Origin: Lunularia cruciata
Lineage: Eukaryota > Streptophyta > Marchantiopsida > Lunulariales > Lunulariaceae
DNA length: 64,000 bases
Assembly: GCA_948567375.1 (NCBI GenBank)
Contig: OX419759.1
Location: 37,476,593 to 37,540,592, forward strand
Reading direction: 5' to 3'
The notes beneath the pieces were generated by a model. It ran no database searches, was not told where the DNA came from, and saw only the letters and a list, made by a program, of their open reading frames with translations. Within the stretch, counting starts at the first letter, position 1; each line of letters begins with the position of its first letter. Positions 46,833 to 57,899 of the stretch are shown piece after piece. The translations under genes were made by a program, and so were the position numbers.

Positions 46833-47814
46833 ATGGGGAAACTTCCAGTTTTCTTTGGCAAGGATGGAGAAGATATGGAGGCCTTTGTGAGAGACTTCAA
46901 GAGAGCTTGCATAGGAAAAGATGAGAGGAGGAAGAATGAGTGGACCTCATTATTACCAGATTTCTTTGAAGATGTAGCACTTAACATGGTATGAGTCAAA
47001 ATACCAAAAGAGAGAGAGGAGAGATGGGGAAGAAGAGTCTTGGGAGAGTTTGACTTCAACACTCATTGAGAACTTTCTTCCAAATGAGAGTTATCAGAGA
47101 TTGATGAGTGAGGTTACCTTTCTCAAACAAGGAGACAAAGAGAAAGTGAGAGTCTATGTGGAAAGAGTGGAGAAGTTAGAGTCCAGATTTTGTATAGTGT
47201 TGAGGAAGGGTAGGGATGATGTGGAGACTACTATGATTGGCATAAGGGCCATGCTCACCAAGAATTTTATGGGAGGATTGAGACAACAAATTAGAAGCAA
47301 GGTGAGATATGAGAAACCTTCTTCCAAGGTTGTAGCTATCAAGATTGCAATTCGTACGGAGGAGAGTTTGGAAGAGGATGAGAGTGATTTGGTGGTAAAG
47401 GAGGTTGTGCATCCTCCTCAAGGTTACAAGTGTGATGGAACTTTTGATACTTTGGTGGCAAGGGTTGCACCACAAGAAGTAGTAGCTCCAGTTCTTGCAC
47501 CTCTACCAAAGGATCCACTTCAAACCATCACAGAATAACTTGCAAATCTCAAGATCAATGTGGTGCAACTATGGGAGAAGAGAGAGGTGGATCAGAATGT
47601 GGCAAGAGGGCCTAGAAGTTATGGAAGTTACCCATATAGAGGAGGCCAATCAACCAACAATTTTAATGAGAGAAATTGTTTTGTTTGTGGAGGAAGAGGT
47701 CACATCCAAAGGAATTGCCCAAATTCCACTTACCATGGAGGAAGGGGTTATGAAGGAGCCAATAGAGGGAAAGAAGGAGGTAGTGACACCCAAGTGGCTC
47801 CTAATCCAAACTAA
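46833..47814 (+). pseudogene. gag of the outer Ty3 element
   Basis: From ATG 46,833 the frame encodes a capsid-type start (FFGKDGEDMEAFVRDFKRAC), then after stops continues as 47,050-47,538 with YQRLMSEVTFLKQGDKEKV, the usual helical gag core. A shifted frame (47,560-47,814) carries the nucleocapsid knuckle CFVCGGRGHIQRNC followed by Gly/Arg-rich sequence. At least one stop near 46,992 and the shift near 47,540 inactivate it. Confidence 0.75.
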
Positions 47815-47838
47815 GGTAAGGGGATAAAATCTATAGAT

Positions 47839-48645
47839 GTGGTTGAGAGAAAGTATGAGAAGGGAACGTGCTTAAACTCCAAGAGTCTTAATTTGGAGCT
47901 TTTGGCACAAGAAAAGAAGAGAGCTTGTTTTGTAGAGGATGTGCACTCTTCTCAAGGATTTAATCTTAGCCAAGATACTCCTATGCCTACTAGGAGCACT
48001 TGCACAAGCACGTCAACACCATCAACAACAAAGATTCCAAGGAAGAAGTCGGGGATGGAGTACTTCTTCATCTCAAAGCAACAGTGGAACTACAATGTCT
48101 TGGAGGATGTTGGTAGTCACAAGGCTAACATCATAGTGGGCCAATTGATTGCTTTGAATCCTACTTTGAGAAAGGAGCTTAGAGGTGGTTTGAGTTCTAC
48201 AAGGAGCAAGAGGAAGAAGAAGGCAAAAGCTCTAGTATCAATGGGGGTGGTGGATGCCAAGCCAGCACCATGGGAGGCTTGTGAATATGCCTCCAAGATT
48301 GATTTGAGAGTGAATGGTCATAACATGAAGGATGTATTGGTTGTTGGAGGATGAATAGTGAATGCCATGTCAAAAAGGTTGATGAAGAAGTTGGGTATGA
48401 TACCCTCAAGGCCTTCAACATTTGTGGTGAGCATGGCAAACAAACAACAAATTCGACCAGTAGGGATGATGGACAAGGTGGTAGTTTCAATTATGGGAGT
48501 TCAATATCTTATGACTTTCCAAGTTTTGAAGGATTCAAGCTATGACTTACTTCTTGGGAGGCCATGGTTGAGAGCAACATGCACAATTGATTGGTGGCAC
48601 AAAGGGTACTTGAGGATTGGACTATCAAACCATAGAGTAACAGTT
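47839..48645 (+). pseudogene. Protease region of the outer Ty3 element
   Basis: A frame at 47,839-48,354 leads into DLRVNGHNMKDVLVVGG, where the expected Asp-Ser/Thr-Gly of a retroviral-type protease reads VGG, and then a stop. The next frame (48,358-48,645) has YDLLLGRPWLRATCTIDW, the conserved C-terminal hallmark of Ty3 proteases. At 48,645 the codons AAC CAT AGA GTA ACA GTT are cut by the chromovirus; the same frame resumes with CCT GTG ACT AAC at 54,167. Confidence 0.65.
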
Positions 48646-49043
48646 TGTAACAATATGGAGTTTAGCGATGAAGTTAGTTGGGCTTACAAAGTAGCACATA
48701 AGACAAAGTTAGCATAGAATATTCTAGAAGTATCTAGGAAGCTTCTTGGGAAGCTTCCCGGCTAGCTTAGCTTGCACCTCAAGTAAGTAGCTTCTAGAAG
48801 CTTCCAACTTGCTTAGCTTGCACACCAAGTAGGCAGCTTCTAGAAGGAAGCTTCTTAGTTAACTTGGCTTGCACTCTAAGAAAGCGGCTTGAGGAAACTT
48901 CTTGAGAAGCTTCTCAAGGGCCTTGTATGCTACCTACATACCAAAGCTAAAGCTCATGCTAGGATTTGGAGTTTTCCCTCATTCAAGTGTCCCAATGTGA
49001 GTTTCCATTCTCCTATTTCTCTCCTCAAATTTGGTCTTTTAAA
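48646..49043 (+). repeat. 5' LTR of the nested chromovirus, with heat-shock-element repeats
   Basis: 398 bp. It contains GAAtaTTCtaGAA (48,717-48,729) and TTCtaGAAgcTTC (48,792-48,804), both perfect alternating nGAAn units, plus several further GAAgcTTC dimers. The TATA box that is intact in the 3' LTR (TATAAATA) is mutated here to a TACATACC-type sequence near 48,940, so this copy has probably lost its promoter. Confidence 0.88.
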
Positions 49044-49055
49044 TTGGTATCAGAG
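49044..49055 (+). promoter_or_regulatory. Primer-binding site of the nested chromovirus
   Basis: TTGGTATCAGAG directly after the 5' LTR matches the TGGTATCAGAGC complement of the initiator-Met tRNA 3' end, the usual primer of plant Ty3 elements. Confidence 0.75.
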
Positions 49056-49314
49056 TAGGAATGGGATGGATAGAATTTATGGACCACCAAATCCACTTCC
49101 ACCAAACCATTGGGATTTTTGCATCCAAATACTACCCAAGCATCATTTCACACAGTTCATCAGCTTGCACTTTGGACAAGATTTTTTGCATATGATCACC
49201 ATATCTGAGGACCCCTTGGTACTTCCGGTTGTAACTTATGGAGAACGGTGGACATGCTGTTTCTATATGTTAATAAATTAGATAGATTGGGAGTGGTGTG
49301 ATAGAGGAGAAACC

Positions 49315-50225
49315 ATGGCGGCAATACCTAATGTTATCCTTGCTATGCAACAATAAATTGAGCACCTTACTCGATTGTTGGATGAACAAGATCTTTGACA
49401 ACAAGAGCAGGTGGAGAGAGTACCAATTTGAGAAGGAGAAGATCGGATCAGATTCCCTAAACCCAAGGTATTTGAAGGCAAGAATCTCTCGGGTGCAGTG
49501 GAGAATTTTGTGCTTGATTGTGAAAGTTATTTTGAAGTTGCCAATCTACAAGACAAGCAAAAACAAATTCTCTTGGCTTCTAGCAAATTGGATGGAGTGG
49601 CAAAGCTATGGTGGAGATTCCGAGTGGAGCAAGCCAAATGAAAAATGGTTACACCAATCTTGACATGGGCAGAATTCAAGAGCACAATAATTAGTCGGTT
49701 CCAAGCTATAAACACCACACGAGCTGCACGAGATAAGTTGGCAGAGTTGAAATAGATTGGCTCTGTAAGAAGTTACATCACGTAGTTCCAAAACACCACC
49801 ATGCAAATTCCAGATATATTGGAAGGTGAAGCTTTGGATCGATTTGTGAGGGGCTTGAAGGCAAGAACCAAATTAGAGGTAACCATGCAAGAGCCACAAC
49901 ACTTGGAGGAAGCCATGCAGTTGGCCAAATGTTTTGATTCCTTGGTGGCAACAACTTGGTCTTGACCTCGACCTCCACAAAGCCTACCAATACACTACAT
50001 ACAAGTGGAGGAGCCAGCACCAATGGAGATTGATGCAATTCAATGAAGACCACTTGGCACAACCAATAGGGAGAAACTATGATAAAATGGTGGTTGTTTT
50101 TAATGTTGCAAGTTGGAGCATCGCATTGCTGAATGCTGAATGCTTGAGTGGACAACCTCGACAAGTTGCCTAAGTGGAGGTTGTGGAGCAAAATGATCAG
50201 GGAAACAAAGAATCCCAATAGGAGA
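49315..50225 (+). pseudogene. gag of the nested chromovirus
   Basis: From the ATG near 49,315 the frame encodes, with several in-frame stops, a typical plant Ty3 gag: YFEVANLQDKQKQILLASSK, LDGVAKLWWRF, TWAEFKSTIISRFQ and a Leu/Glu-rich tail near 49,850-49,950. No CCHC knuckle is visible before the protease, so that part is decayed or was absent. Confidence 0.7.
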
Positions 50226-50247
50226 ATTCAAGCCGCCTAATGGGAGC

Positions 50248-53200
50248 TTGATTAGTTCCAATAGGATTGAGGGCTCAACCTATGCAAGTTTGCTTCACTT
50301 GCAAGGTATGATATCTAATCGGAGTTGTAGGATTTTGGTTGATTCTGGAAGTTCAGAGAATTGCATGTCTATGCAAGTAGTAAAGGAATTGGGTATTCTT
50401 ATCAAGCCAATGATTGGGAGTAGTTTGATGATGGCGGATGGTAGAAAGGGATCTGCATTCCGCACCTCGCATCCTTGTTACCTTCAAGATTGGGAATGAG
50501 TATTTGGAGTGTCACCTCTACACTATGATATCATTCTGGGTCTAGCTTGGCTTGAACGTCATAAGGTTCAATTTAATTGGACCTGACACCAAATTCAAGT
50601 ACAACACCAAGGTAGGAATTTCCAATTAGGTTGTTTGGCACCTTTGAGTAGGACACCTAAGAATAGTCAGTCCCAAGATGGGAAGTTTGCCAAGATGCAA
50701 CCATAGAGCAGGCTTGGAAGAGAGATGAGTCCCTAGAAGGGAAGTTTGTTAGTAAAGCATCTATAGAGCAAGCTTTAGAGGAAGATAAGTCTGTATTGGT
50801 GTGGATCAAGCCAATTGCACAAGACCAATCTATGGAGGACCGAGAGCCTCATCAAGTAATGATTGATCGGATAGTTAAGGAGTTTGCAAACATGTTTTCG
50901 GATGATCTGCCAAAGGGATTACCCTCTGATCAAAGTATGCCCTTCAAGATCAAGTTATTACCAGGGAGTACTCCAATGAGTAGACCAATCTATTGGCTCT
51001 CACCAAAGGAGTTGGAGGAGTTGCAAACAACACTTATAGAGTTGTTGGAGAAGGACTTCATACAACATAGTACCTCTCCTTGGGGAGCACCGGTACTATT
51101 TGTTCCAAAGAAGGATGGAGGACTTTGTTTCTGTATTGATTATCGTGGGCTCAATAAGCAAAATGTGAAGAATGCATATCCCTTGCCTCGGATCAATGAC
51201 TTGCTTGATCAATGACTTGCTTGATCAACTAAGTGGAGCACATTACTTTTCGAAGTTGGATCTTCACAACGGCTATTGGAAAATTCTAATTAATAGAGAG
51301 GATGTGCAAAAGACTGCCTTTTGCACAAGGTATGGGCATTTTGAGTGGAGAGTTTTACCTTTTGGACTCACTAATGCTCCAACAGTCTTCATGGATCAGA
51401 TGCATCGGGTGTTGGATGGACTATTGGATCGGTCAGTGGTGGTGTTCTTGGATGATGTCTTAATTTATAGCAAGACAAAGGCAGAACACATGAATCATGT
51501 GCGAGAAGTCCTAAGATGACTATGACAATGGAAATTTTATTACAAGAAGTCAAAGTGTGCCTTTTGGCAGAAGGAGGTTACCTTCTTGGGTCATAAGATC
51601 TCCTTAGAGGGGATCAAGATAGAAGAAGAGAAGATAAAGGCTATTACTGATTGGCCTACCCCAAAGGATGCTATAGAAGTACGGGCATTCAATGGATTGG
51701 CCAGTTTTTACTGGCGATTCATCCACTATTATGCTCATGTGGCTGCACTATTGACTGACTTCTTGGGAAAGAACTTGAGCTTCCATTGGAACACCAAGCA
51801 TGAAGAAGCATTCCAAAAGTTGAAACATATGGTGTCTTCAAGACCCATTCTTCAACCATATGATCCTCAACTACCTTGTATGGTTGATTTTGATGCTTCT
51901 AACTTTGCAATTGGAGCTGTGTTGCAACAGGAATTCCCATATGGACTACATCCCATTGCCTTTGTGTCTCGCCAACTAAATACAATTGAAAGAAATTACT
52001 CTGCTCAAGATCAAGAACAACTTGCAATGGTATATGCCACCAAGGTATGGAGGCATTATCTCTTGGGGAAACAAGTGATCATGCAAACTGATCACAAGTT
52101 ATTGTTGTAGACCTTACACTTGGAGCACATGAAGAGTCAACATCATTGATGGGAAGAGCAAATCCAATTGTTTGACATCAAACTTGAGTACAAACCAGGT
52201 TGGTTCCATGTCATCCCTGATGCTCTATCATGATGGCATGATTTGAAGTCTCTTCCTCTCATTGCGGCAGCAATTACGACGGTGTCAATTGACCCCAAGA
52301 TCCATAACGAGTTTCGGTGAGCTCTACAACAAGATCCCTTCTTCCAAATGGTACATGGTTGTCTAACAACAGGTGACAAGGAGTACAACACCTTCTCCTT
52401 CAAGGAAGGCCTTCTATTCTATGTGGACCGGATCTATGTTCAAGCCAAAGGTGATGTTTGACTTGTACGCCTTCAAGAAGCCCATGATTTACCCATTGCT
52501 GGTCACATGGGTGTGGACAAGACCTTGGGTACTCTCCAACGTCAATGGTGGTGGCCCAACATGACACAAGATGTTCAAGAATTTGTCCGATTGTGTGAGA
52601 GTTGCCAATGTAACAAGGCCAGCAACCAAAAGCCGAGTGGACTCCTTCAACCGCTTGCCATTCCATTAGCTCGCTAGGAGCATGTGAGCTTGGATCTCAT
52701 CACATCCTTGCCAAAGACAAAACAAGGACACACCGCCATTGTGGTGTTTGTGGATAAGCTTAGTAAGCAAATCCACTTGGCACCAACCTGTGATACCGTG
52801 GATGCTCCAACCTTAGAGCAAATCTACTTTGACAATGTCTTCAAGCATCATGTGATGCCACACGTACTCATCTCCGACCGTGATCCTCAATTTACCGGGA
52901 AGTTTTGGCAAGCACTCTTTCAGATACTCAACACCAAGCTTGCTTTGTCCACGGCCTATCATCCTCAAACTGATGGAAAAACCGAACGTGCAAATCATAC
53001 ATTGGAGGATATGTTGCGTGCCTTTGTCAATGTCCACCATACCAATTGGGATGAATGTCTTGCCGTTGCAAAATTTGCCTACAACAATTCCAAATAGGCA
53101 AGCACCGGATTCTCTCCTTTCTTTCTCAATTTTGGCCAAGATTTGCTTGTTCTAGATTCTCTTCTTGCTCCCTCTCCATCTCAAGCTCCTCATACTTCCA

Positions 53201-53760
53201 CATTCTTGACCACTATATCCCAATCTCTCTAACAAGCCAAGTCTCACCTCCTTGTTGCTCAGAATCACCAAAAAAAATCTGCAGACCACCATCATTGTGA
53301 TCTCACCTTTGAAGTTGGTGATAAAGTCATGCTATCCTCCAGTAACCTCCCTCACCCACTTGATACCCAAGTTCGTAAACTTGACCCTAATTGGATAGGA
53401 TCCTTTGATATCACCCAAATTGTCTCTCTTGTTGCTTATTGACTTGCCTTGCCTTGTCACATGCGTATCCATCCTGTCTTTCATGTTTCCAAGTTGAAAC
53501 CCTTTATTCATAACCCCTCTTCCTTTTCCTCTCGAGTCCAACCTCACCCTCTTCCTGTCCCTATCAATGATCATGAGGAGTACGAATTTGATTGTATCCT
53601 TGCATGTTGCCATATTCAATGAGGTCGTTGCCAACATACCTTTGGAGTACAAGGTCCTTTGGAAAGGGTATCCCCTTCATGATGCCACATGGGAACCTCT
53701 TTCTCACCTCCAGAATGCATAGATAGCCTTCCAGGAATTCAAAGCTTCACTGGCGCAAGG
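50248..53760 (+). pseudogene. pol of the nested chromovirus (PR-RT-RH-IN-chromodomain)
   Basis: Protease: ILVDSGSSENC near 50,330-50,365. RT: YFSKLDLHNGYWKI (motif A) and VVFLDDVLIYS (catalytic Leu-Asp-Asp) near 51,440-51,470. RNase H: MVDFDASNFAIGAVLQQ near 51,880. Integrase: a CESCQCNK zinc site, then catalytic Asp in SLDLITSLPK (52,690), Asp in SDRDPQFTGKFW (52,875) and Glu in TDGKTERAN (52,980). The end reads EYKVLWKGYPLHDATWEP (about 53,650-53,697), a chromodomain, which in this clade steers integration to marked heterochromatin. A 16-bp tandem duplication at 51,192-51,223 shifts the RT frame, and stops at 51,519, 52,110, 53,097 and beyond break the rest. Confidence 0.88.
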
Positions 53761-53890
53761 ACGTCACCAACTAGCGGTGGGGGAATATGTAACAATATGG
53801 AGTTTAGCGACAAAGTTACTTGGGCTTACAAAGTAGCACATAAGACAAAGTAGCCTAGAATATTCTGGAAGTATCTAGGAAGCTTCTTGG

Positions 53891-53908
53891 GAAGCTTCTA
53901 GAAGCTTC
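53891..53908 (+). promoter_or_regulatory. Four-unit heat-shock element in the chromovirus LTR
   Basis: GAAgcTTCtaGAAgcTTC has four alternating nGAAn units without a mismatch, the binding consensus of heat-shock transcription factor trimers. It lies about 145 bp upstream of the LTR TATA box. Related arrays occur in all four family-A LTRs of this window. Confidence 0.6.
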
Positions 53909-54050
53909 CAACTTGCTTAGCTTGCATGCCAAGTAGGCGGCTTCTAGAAGGAAGCTTCTTGAGAAGCTTCCTAGTTAACTTGGCTTGCACTCTAAGAAAG
54001 CGGCTTGAGTACGCTTCTTGAGAAGCTTCTCAAGGGCCTTGTATGGTACC

Positions 54051-54058
54051 TATAAATA
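54051..54058 (+). promoter_or_regulatory. TATA box of the chromovirus 3' LTR
   Basis: TATAAATA in GTACCTATAAATACC, followed by the transcribed leader that is conserved between the two LTRs (CAAGTGTCCCAATGTGAG). The 5' LTR has lost this motif. Confidence 0.55.
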
Positions 54059-54166
54059 CCAAAGCAAAAGCTCATGCTAAGATTCAAAGTTTTCCCTCAT
54101 TCAAGTGTCCCAATGTGAGTTTCCATTCTCCTATTTCTCTCCTTAGATTCGGTCTTTTACATAGTT

Positions 54167-56092
54167 CCTGTGACTAACACCACCAACACTTCACATTCAA
54201 ATACACCATCTCCTGATTATTAGGAATCAGATTCTAAAGAAGGAGCTTCAGATGTGGATACAAGCATGGAGGAGGAGACTTCTATGGAGGAGGATGAATC
54301 TGAATCAGATTTAGATGTGTATCCCTTGTGTGCTATGGATTTTGCACCTAAGCCAAAGGTTTTGAAGGACCCAGATAAATCACCATTGACATTTGAGGAG
54401 GTAAAGAGAAGGTTAGCTACCCTCAAGTATGGCCCAAATGTTACCAAGGAGGAGAAGGTGGGATTTGAGGAGATTTTTTGCAAGTTCATCCATGTGTTTG
54501 CTTTCAGTTACAAGGATTTAAAGAAAGTCACCTTGGACGAGCACAAGATAGAGGTGGAATCACATGCAAGACCAATCCGCCAAAAGCAACATTGCATTAG
54601 CCCACCAATATCTTTGGTTGTGAAGGAGGAGATTGATAAGCTCAAGGAGGCCAGATTTATCTTTGAGGTGGAGAATTCAGAATGGGTGTCTCCAATTGTC
54701 ATTGCAAAGAAAAAGAATGGCAAGCTTTGGGTATGTGTGGATTACAAGAAGCTCAACACTATTACAAAGAAGCTCAACACTGTTACAAAGAAGGACTACT
54801 ACCCATTGCTATTCATTGATGAGATCTTGGAGGAGGTTGCAAGTTATGAGAGGTATAGTTTTGGAGATGGTTATAGTGGATATAACCAAATCAAGATTGC
54901 ACCACAACATCAACAACTCCCCACATTCACCATACCTTGGGGGAATTATGCCTTCAAGGTCATGCCTTTTGGGCTTTGTAATGCTCTAGCCACATTCCAA
55001 TGGTTCATGAACAAGGTATTTAAGCCTTTCATTGGGAAATTTGTTAGAGACTTCATTGATGACTTTTGTGTTTATGGGAGCAAAGAGGAGTGCTTTGAGC
55101 ACCTAATCAAGGTCTTGCAATGCTTGGATGAGGCAAATGCATCACTCAACCCAGAGAAATGCATTTTTGGATGTGAAGAAGGTCTACTTTTGGGGCACTT
55201 TATCTTCAAGGATGGAATAGCAGTTGATCCTGAGAAGGTGAGGAAAATCTCAGACCTTCCATTCCCTTCAAGCTTGACAAAGTTATGCCAATTCTTGGGG
55301 ATAGTTGGGTACTATATGAGGTTCATCTTCTCATTTTCCAACAAGGCTTATGCCTTGACCATCTACATGAAGAAGAGTGATTATTACATGGTGATTTTAG
55401 AAGACAAGGAGGCTCTCAAAGCTTTTAAGGAGCTCAAGCAATCCCTTGTTGTAGCTCGAATTCTTGCTAAACCTCATTGGAGTAAACCTTTCATCCTCTA
55501 CACTGATTCTTCTAATGTAGCTATAGGATGCACTTTTAGTCAATTAGACCAAGATAGGCATGATCATCCAATAGCTTATGCTAGTAGGCAGATGGTTTCA
55601 ACAGAGAAGAACTACTCTATCATAGAGAGAAAAGGGTTGGCAGTGATCTTTGGTCTCAAGAGGTTTAGGCACTACTTGATTGGAGGGAGAGCTACCATTT
55701 TCACGGATCACAAGGCTTTGAAGTACATCTTCAACAAGCCTAATGTTGAAGGGAGACTAGCAAGGTGGATGATACTCTTGTCTGAGTATGACTACACCAT
55801 TGAGGATAGGCCAAGAAAGAAACATGCAAATGCAAATTTGATATCTAGGGCCTATGATCATGATGGAGATGAACCAATGGATGATTCCTTCCCGGATGAG
55901 GAGCTCATGACAATCTCAATCACTCAAGAAGTTCCAATGGAGTACAAGGAGATTGTGGATTTTGTGACAAGAGATAACTATCCAGAAGGGATGCATGCTA
56001 GGGAGAGGAAGGCCCTTGCAGCAAGATCTAGACCTTACACAATGGTGGAGGATATTCTTTTTCACCAAGGAGCAGATGTTCTACTTTAAAGA
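54167..56092 (+). pseudogene. Reverse transcriptase / RNase H of the outer Ty3 element
   Basis: The open frame 54,254-56,089 (611 codons) contains WVSPIVIAKKKNGKLWVCVD, a motif-A counterpart (FGDGYSGYNQIKI, with Gly before Asp), FKVMPFGLCNA and the catalytic FIDDF near 55,045, then RNase H with FILYTDSSNVAIGC (55,490) and a linker with FTDHKALKYIF. It joins in frame, through one stop at 54,221, to the protease segment before 48,646. A 21-bp tandem duplication (54,746-54,787) inserts seven residues next to the substrate-binding YKKLN motif. The long frame shows the element decayed late or slowly. Confidence 0.82.
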
Positions 56093-56095
56093 GTC

Positions 56096-57207
56096 ATGGG
56101 TAAGGAAGATTCTATCTTACTCATAAAGGAGTTTCATGAAGGTTTAGTATGTGGAGGACACTTTGCAGGAAAGGTGACTACTTTCAAGATTCTAGATGTA
56201 GGTTACCATTGGAGAAGGATTTTCAAGGATTGTCTTGATTATTGCAAAACTTATCATGTTTGTCATGCTTTTGCTAGAAAGTCCACATCCACTCCACCAC
56301 TTAGATCAATTCCATGGCTAGGACCTTTTGAGAAGTGGGGAATTGATTTTGTAGCTCCTCTCAATAGAACCTCAAGGAACAATTAGTACATTGTGGTAGT
56401 TGCTAATAACCTTACCAAGTGGGTTGAAGTTAGACCATTGAGGGACAAGAATGAAGATGAAGTTGGTAGATTTCTTTATGAATGCATTATCACTAGGTTT
56501 GGATGCCCTTTGGAGTTGGTTTTTGATAGAGGAGGAGAGTTTACAAGAAGCATCACTACAGCCATGCTACAACATTTTTCTATCACACATAGAGTAACTA
56601 CATCTTATAAGCCAAATTCCAATGGCTTGGCAGAGAGAACTAATCAGACCTTGTGTATGATGTTGGCCAAAGATGCAAAAATTGAGGGGGCTAAACATCA
56701 TTGGGACAAGAAGATTCATGCAGTTTTGTGGGAGTATAGGACAACCATGAAGACTTCCACCGAGTATTCTCCATTTCAATTGGTATATGGTATTGAGTCT
56801 ACCTTATCTATTCAATTTGATCTTCCTACCTTCCAAAGCATTCATAAGAGATTGAAGAAAGCACAAGGAGGTGATGCAAAGAAGTCAAGGAAGGAACAAC
56901 TCATGGAGTTGGAAGAGGCAAGAGCAGTTGCTATGGTTGAGTGGAGCAAGCCCAAAGGAAACAAAAGGAGGGGTATGACAAGAGGTAAGGCAAGAAGAAG
57001 GTGGAGCCTTTCAAAGAAGGTGATTGTGTAATGTTGTTTCATTCTATTCAATTCAAGAGAGTGCAAAAGAAGTTTTTGCTTAAGTACTTTGGACCTTTCA
57101 TAATGGAGAAGGTGTGGAGCAATTACACCTATGATCTCAACGAGTTGGGAGGAAGACATTTTGATAGGATTAACCATGATAAGTTGAATATGTATCATAG
57201 AAGGTAG
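56096..57207 (+). pseudogene. Integrase of the outer Ty3 element
   Basis: Frames 56,096-56,386 and 56,393-57,031 are separated by one stop (TAG at 56,384). They show the His-His zinc part (EFHEGLVCGGHFAG), the Cys part (CLDYCKTYHVCHAF), catalytic Asp in GIDFVAPLN, Asp in LVFDRGGEFTR and Glu in GLAERTNQT. A third frame (57,001-57,207) ends the protein with FLLKYFGPFIMEKVWSNYTY, as in Athila/Tat-like integrases; there is no chromodomain. Confidence 0.82.
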
Positions 57208-57255
57208 AGAGATCTTCACTTTGAGGACAAAGTGAAAAATTAGTCCGGGGGTAAA

Positions 57256-57899
57256 TGTAACACCCATTTGTGCATGTGTGTGGTATTGTGATATTTAGCT
57301 TGGTATTATAAGTACTTGAGAGATTTCATTTATATAGAGATAAAGGATGGTTCTACATTAGTTATGATTAGCTAGAGTTAGTCATAGCTAATATAGAGGA
57401 GACCTTACTTTAGAGGAAGTAGAAAAGGTGAGCATCACTATTTTGGATTCTAGTGTGTTGACTTGGTATTATTCCTAGGTGTTTGGCTTTGAGGAAAGAG
57501 TTGAGAACTCTTGGGCCCGCAAGCCTTTTTGTTTTAGATTATTTTATAGTCCAAGGATAGCCCATGTGAAGGAATCCTTGACTTAGAGGTTGGGTCAAGA
57601 TAAGATCACATGCTAGTGGAATATACTCATGTGAATGGATATTCTTTTCTACTTTTTGACTTTACTTGACTTTTAGTTTAGTAACTTGAGTCACTAAGGT
57701 AATTAGTAACTTTGGTACGAAACTTGACACAAGTATATAAACAAGAGGTGAGGAGGTACTCATCATCCTTTCATTTGCAACTATCTCTCTTTCATTGAGT
57801 TCTCTAGTGAACAATGTCTTGAGTCTTGGAGTGTTAGCCTTGGAGGAGTTGGGGTTCCTTGCTTTCTTAGTCCATGGTGCACTACCATAACAACCATCA
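57256..57899 (+). repeat. 3' LTR of the outer Ty3 element
   Basis: 644 bp, TGTAACACCC...ACCATCA, partner of 44,586-45,238. The TATATAA box lies at 57,734-57,740. Immediately after it, from 57,900, the coiled-coil reading of X copy 2 resumes. Confidence 0.9.

Larger units (their letters stand above)
48646..54161 (+). mobile_element. Chromovirus (Ty3, chromodomain) nested in the outer Ty3 element
   Basis: LTRs at 48,646-49,043 and 53,788-54,161 begin TGTAACAATATGGAG and end TTTTAAA/TTTTACA. The primer-binding site TTGGTATCAGAG follows the 5' LTR (initiator-Met tRNA type), and the polypurine tract GGTGGGGGAATA precedes the 3' LTR. Flanks CAGTT (48,641-48,645) and TAGTT (54,162-54,166) are a 5-bp duplication with one change. 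Removing the element restores an open frame across the junction of the host element. Gag, protease, RT, RNase H, integrase and a chromodomain are all present in order but broken by about ten stops or shifts. Confidence 0.92.
53788..54161 (+). repeat. 3' LTR of the nested chromovirus
   Basis: 374 bp. It contains GAAtaTTCtgGAA (53,858-53,870) and GAAgcTTCtaGAAgcTTC (53,891-53,908), a four-unit perfect heat-shock element, about 145 bp upstream of an intact TATAAATA box (54,051-54,058). It differs from the 5' LTR by small indels, including a missing copy of a GCTAGCTTAGCTTGCACC-like segment. Confidence 0.9.
44586..57899 (+). mobile_element. Outer Ty3-type LTR retrotransposon (OTA-like), nested in X copy 2
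   Basis: LTRs at 44,586-45,238 and 57,256-57,899 (653 and 644 bp) start TATAACACCC/TGTAACACCC and end CCATCA. A polypurine tract GTCCGGGGGTAAA precedes the 3' LTR. Internal order is an accessory zinc-knuckle ORF, gag, protease, reverse transcriptase/RNase H and integrase with a non-chromodomain end (LLKYFGPFIMEKVWSNYTY type), which fits the Athila/Tat side of Ty3 elements. A 5.5-kb chromovirus sits inside it; without that it measures about 7.8 kb. The flanks GGATC and GAGAC do not form a convincing target duplication, but the X coiled coil continues across the element (tggcagcaagag after it matches X copy 1), so the insertion is real. Several stops and shifts make it inactive. Confidence 0.85.
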
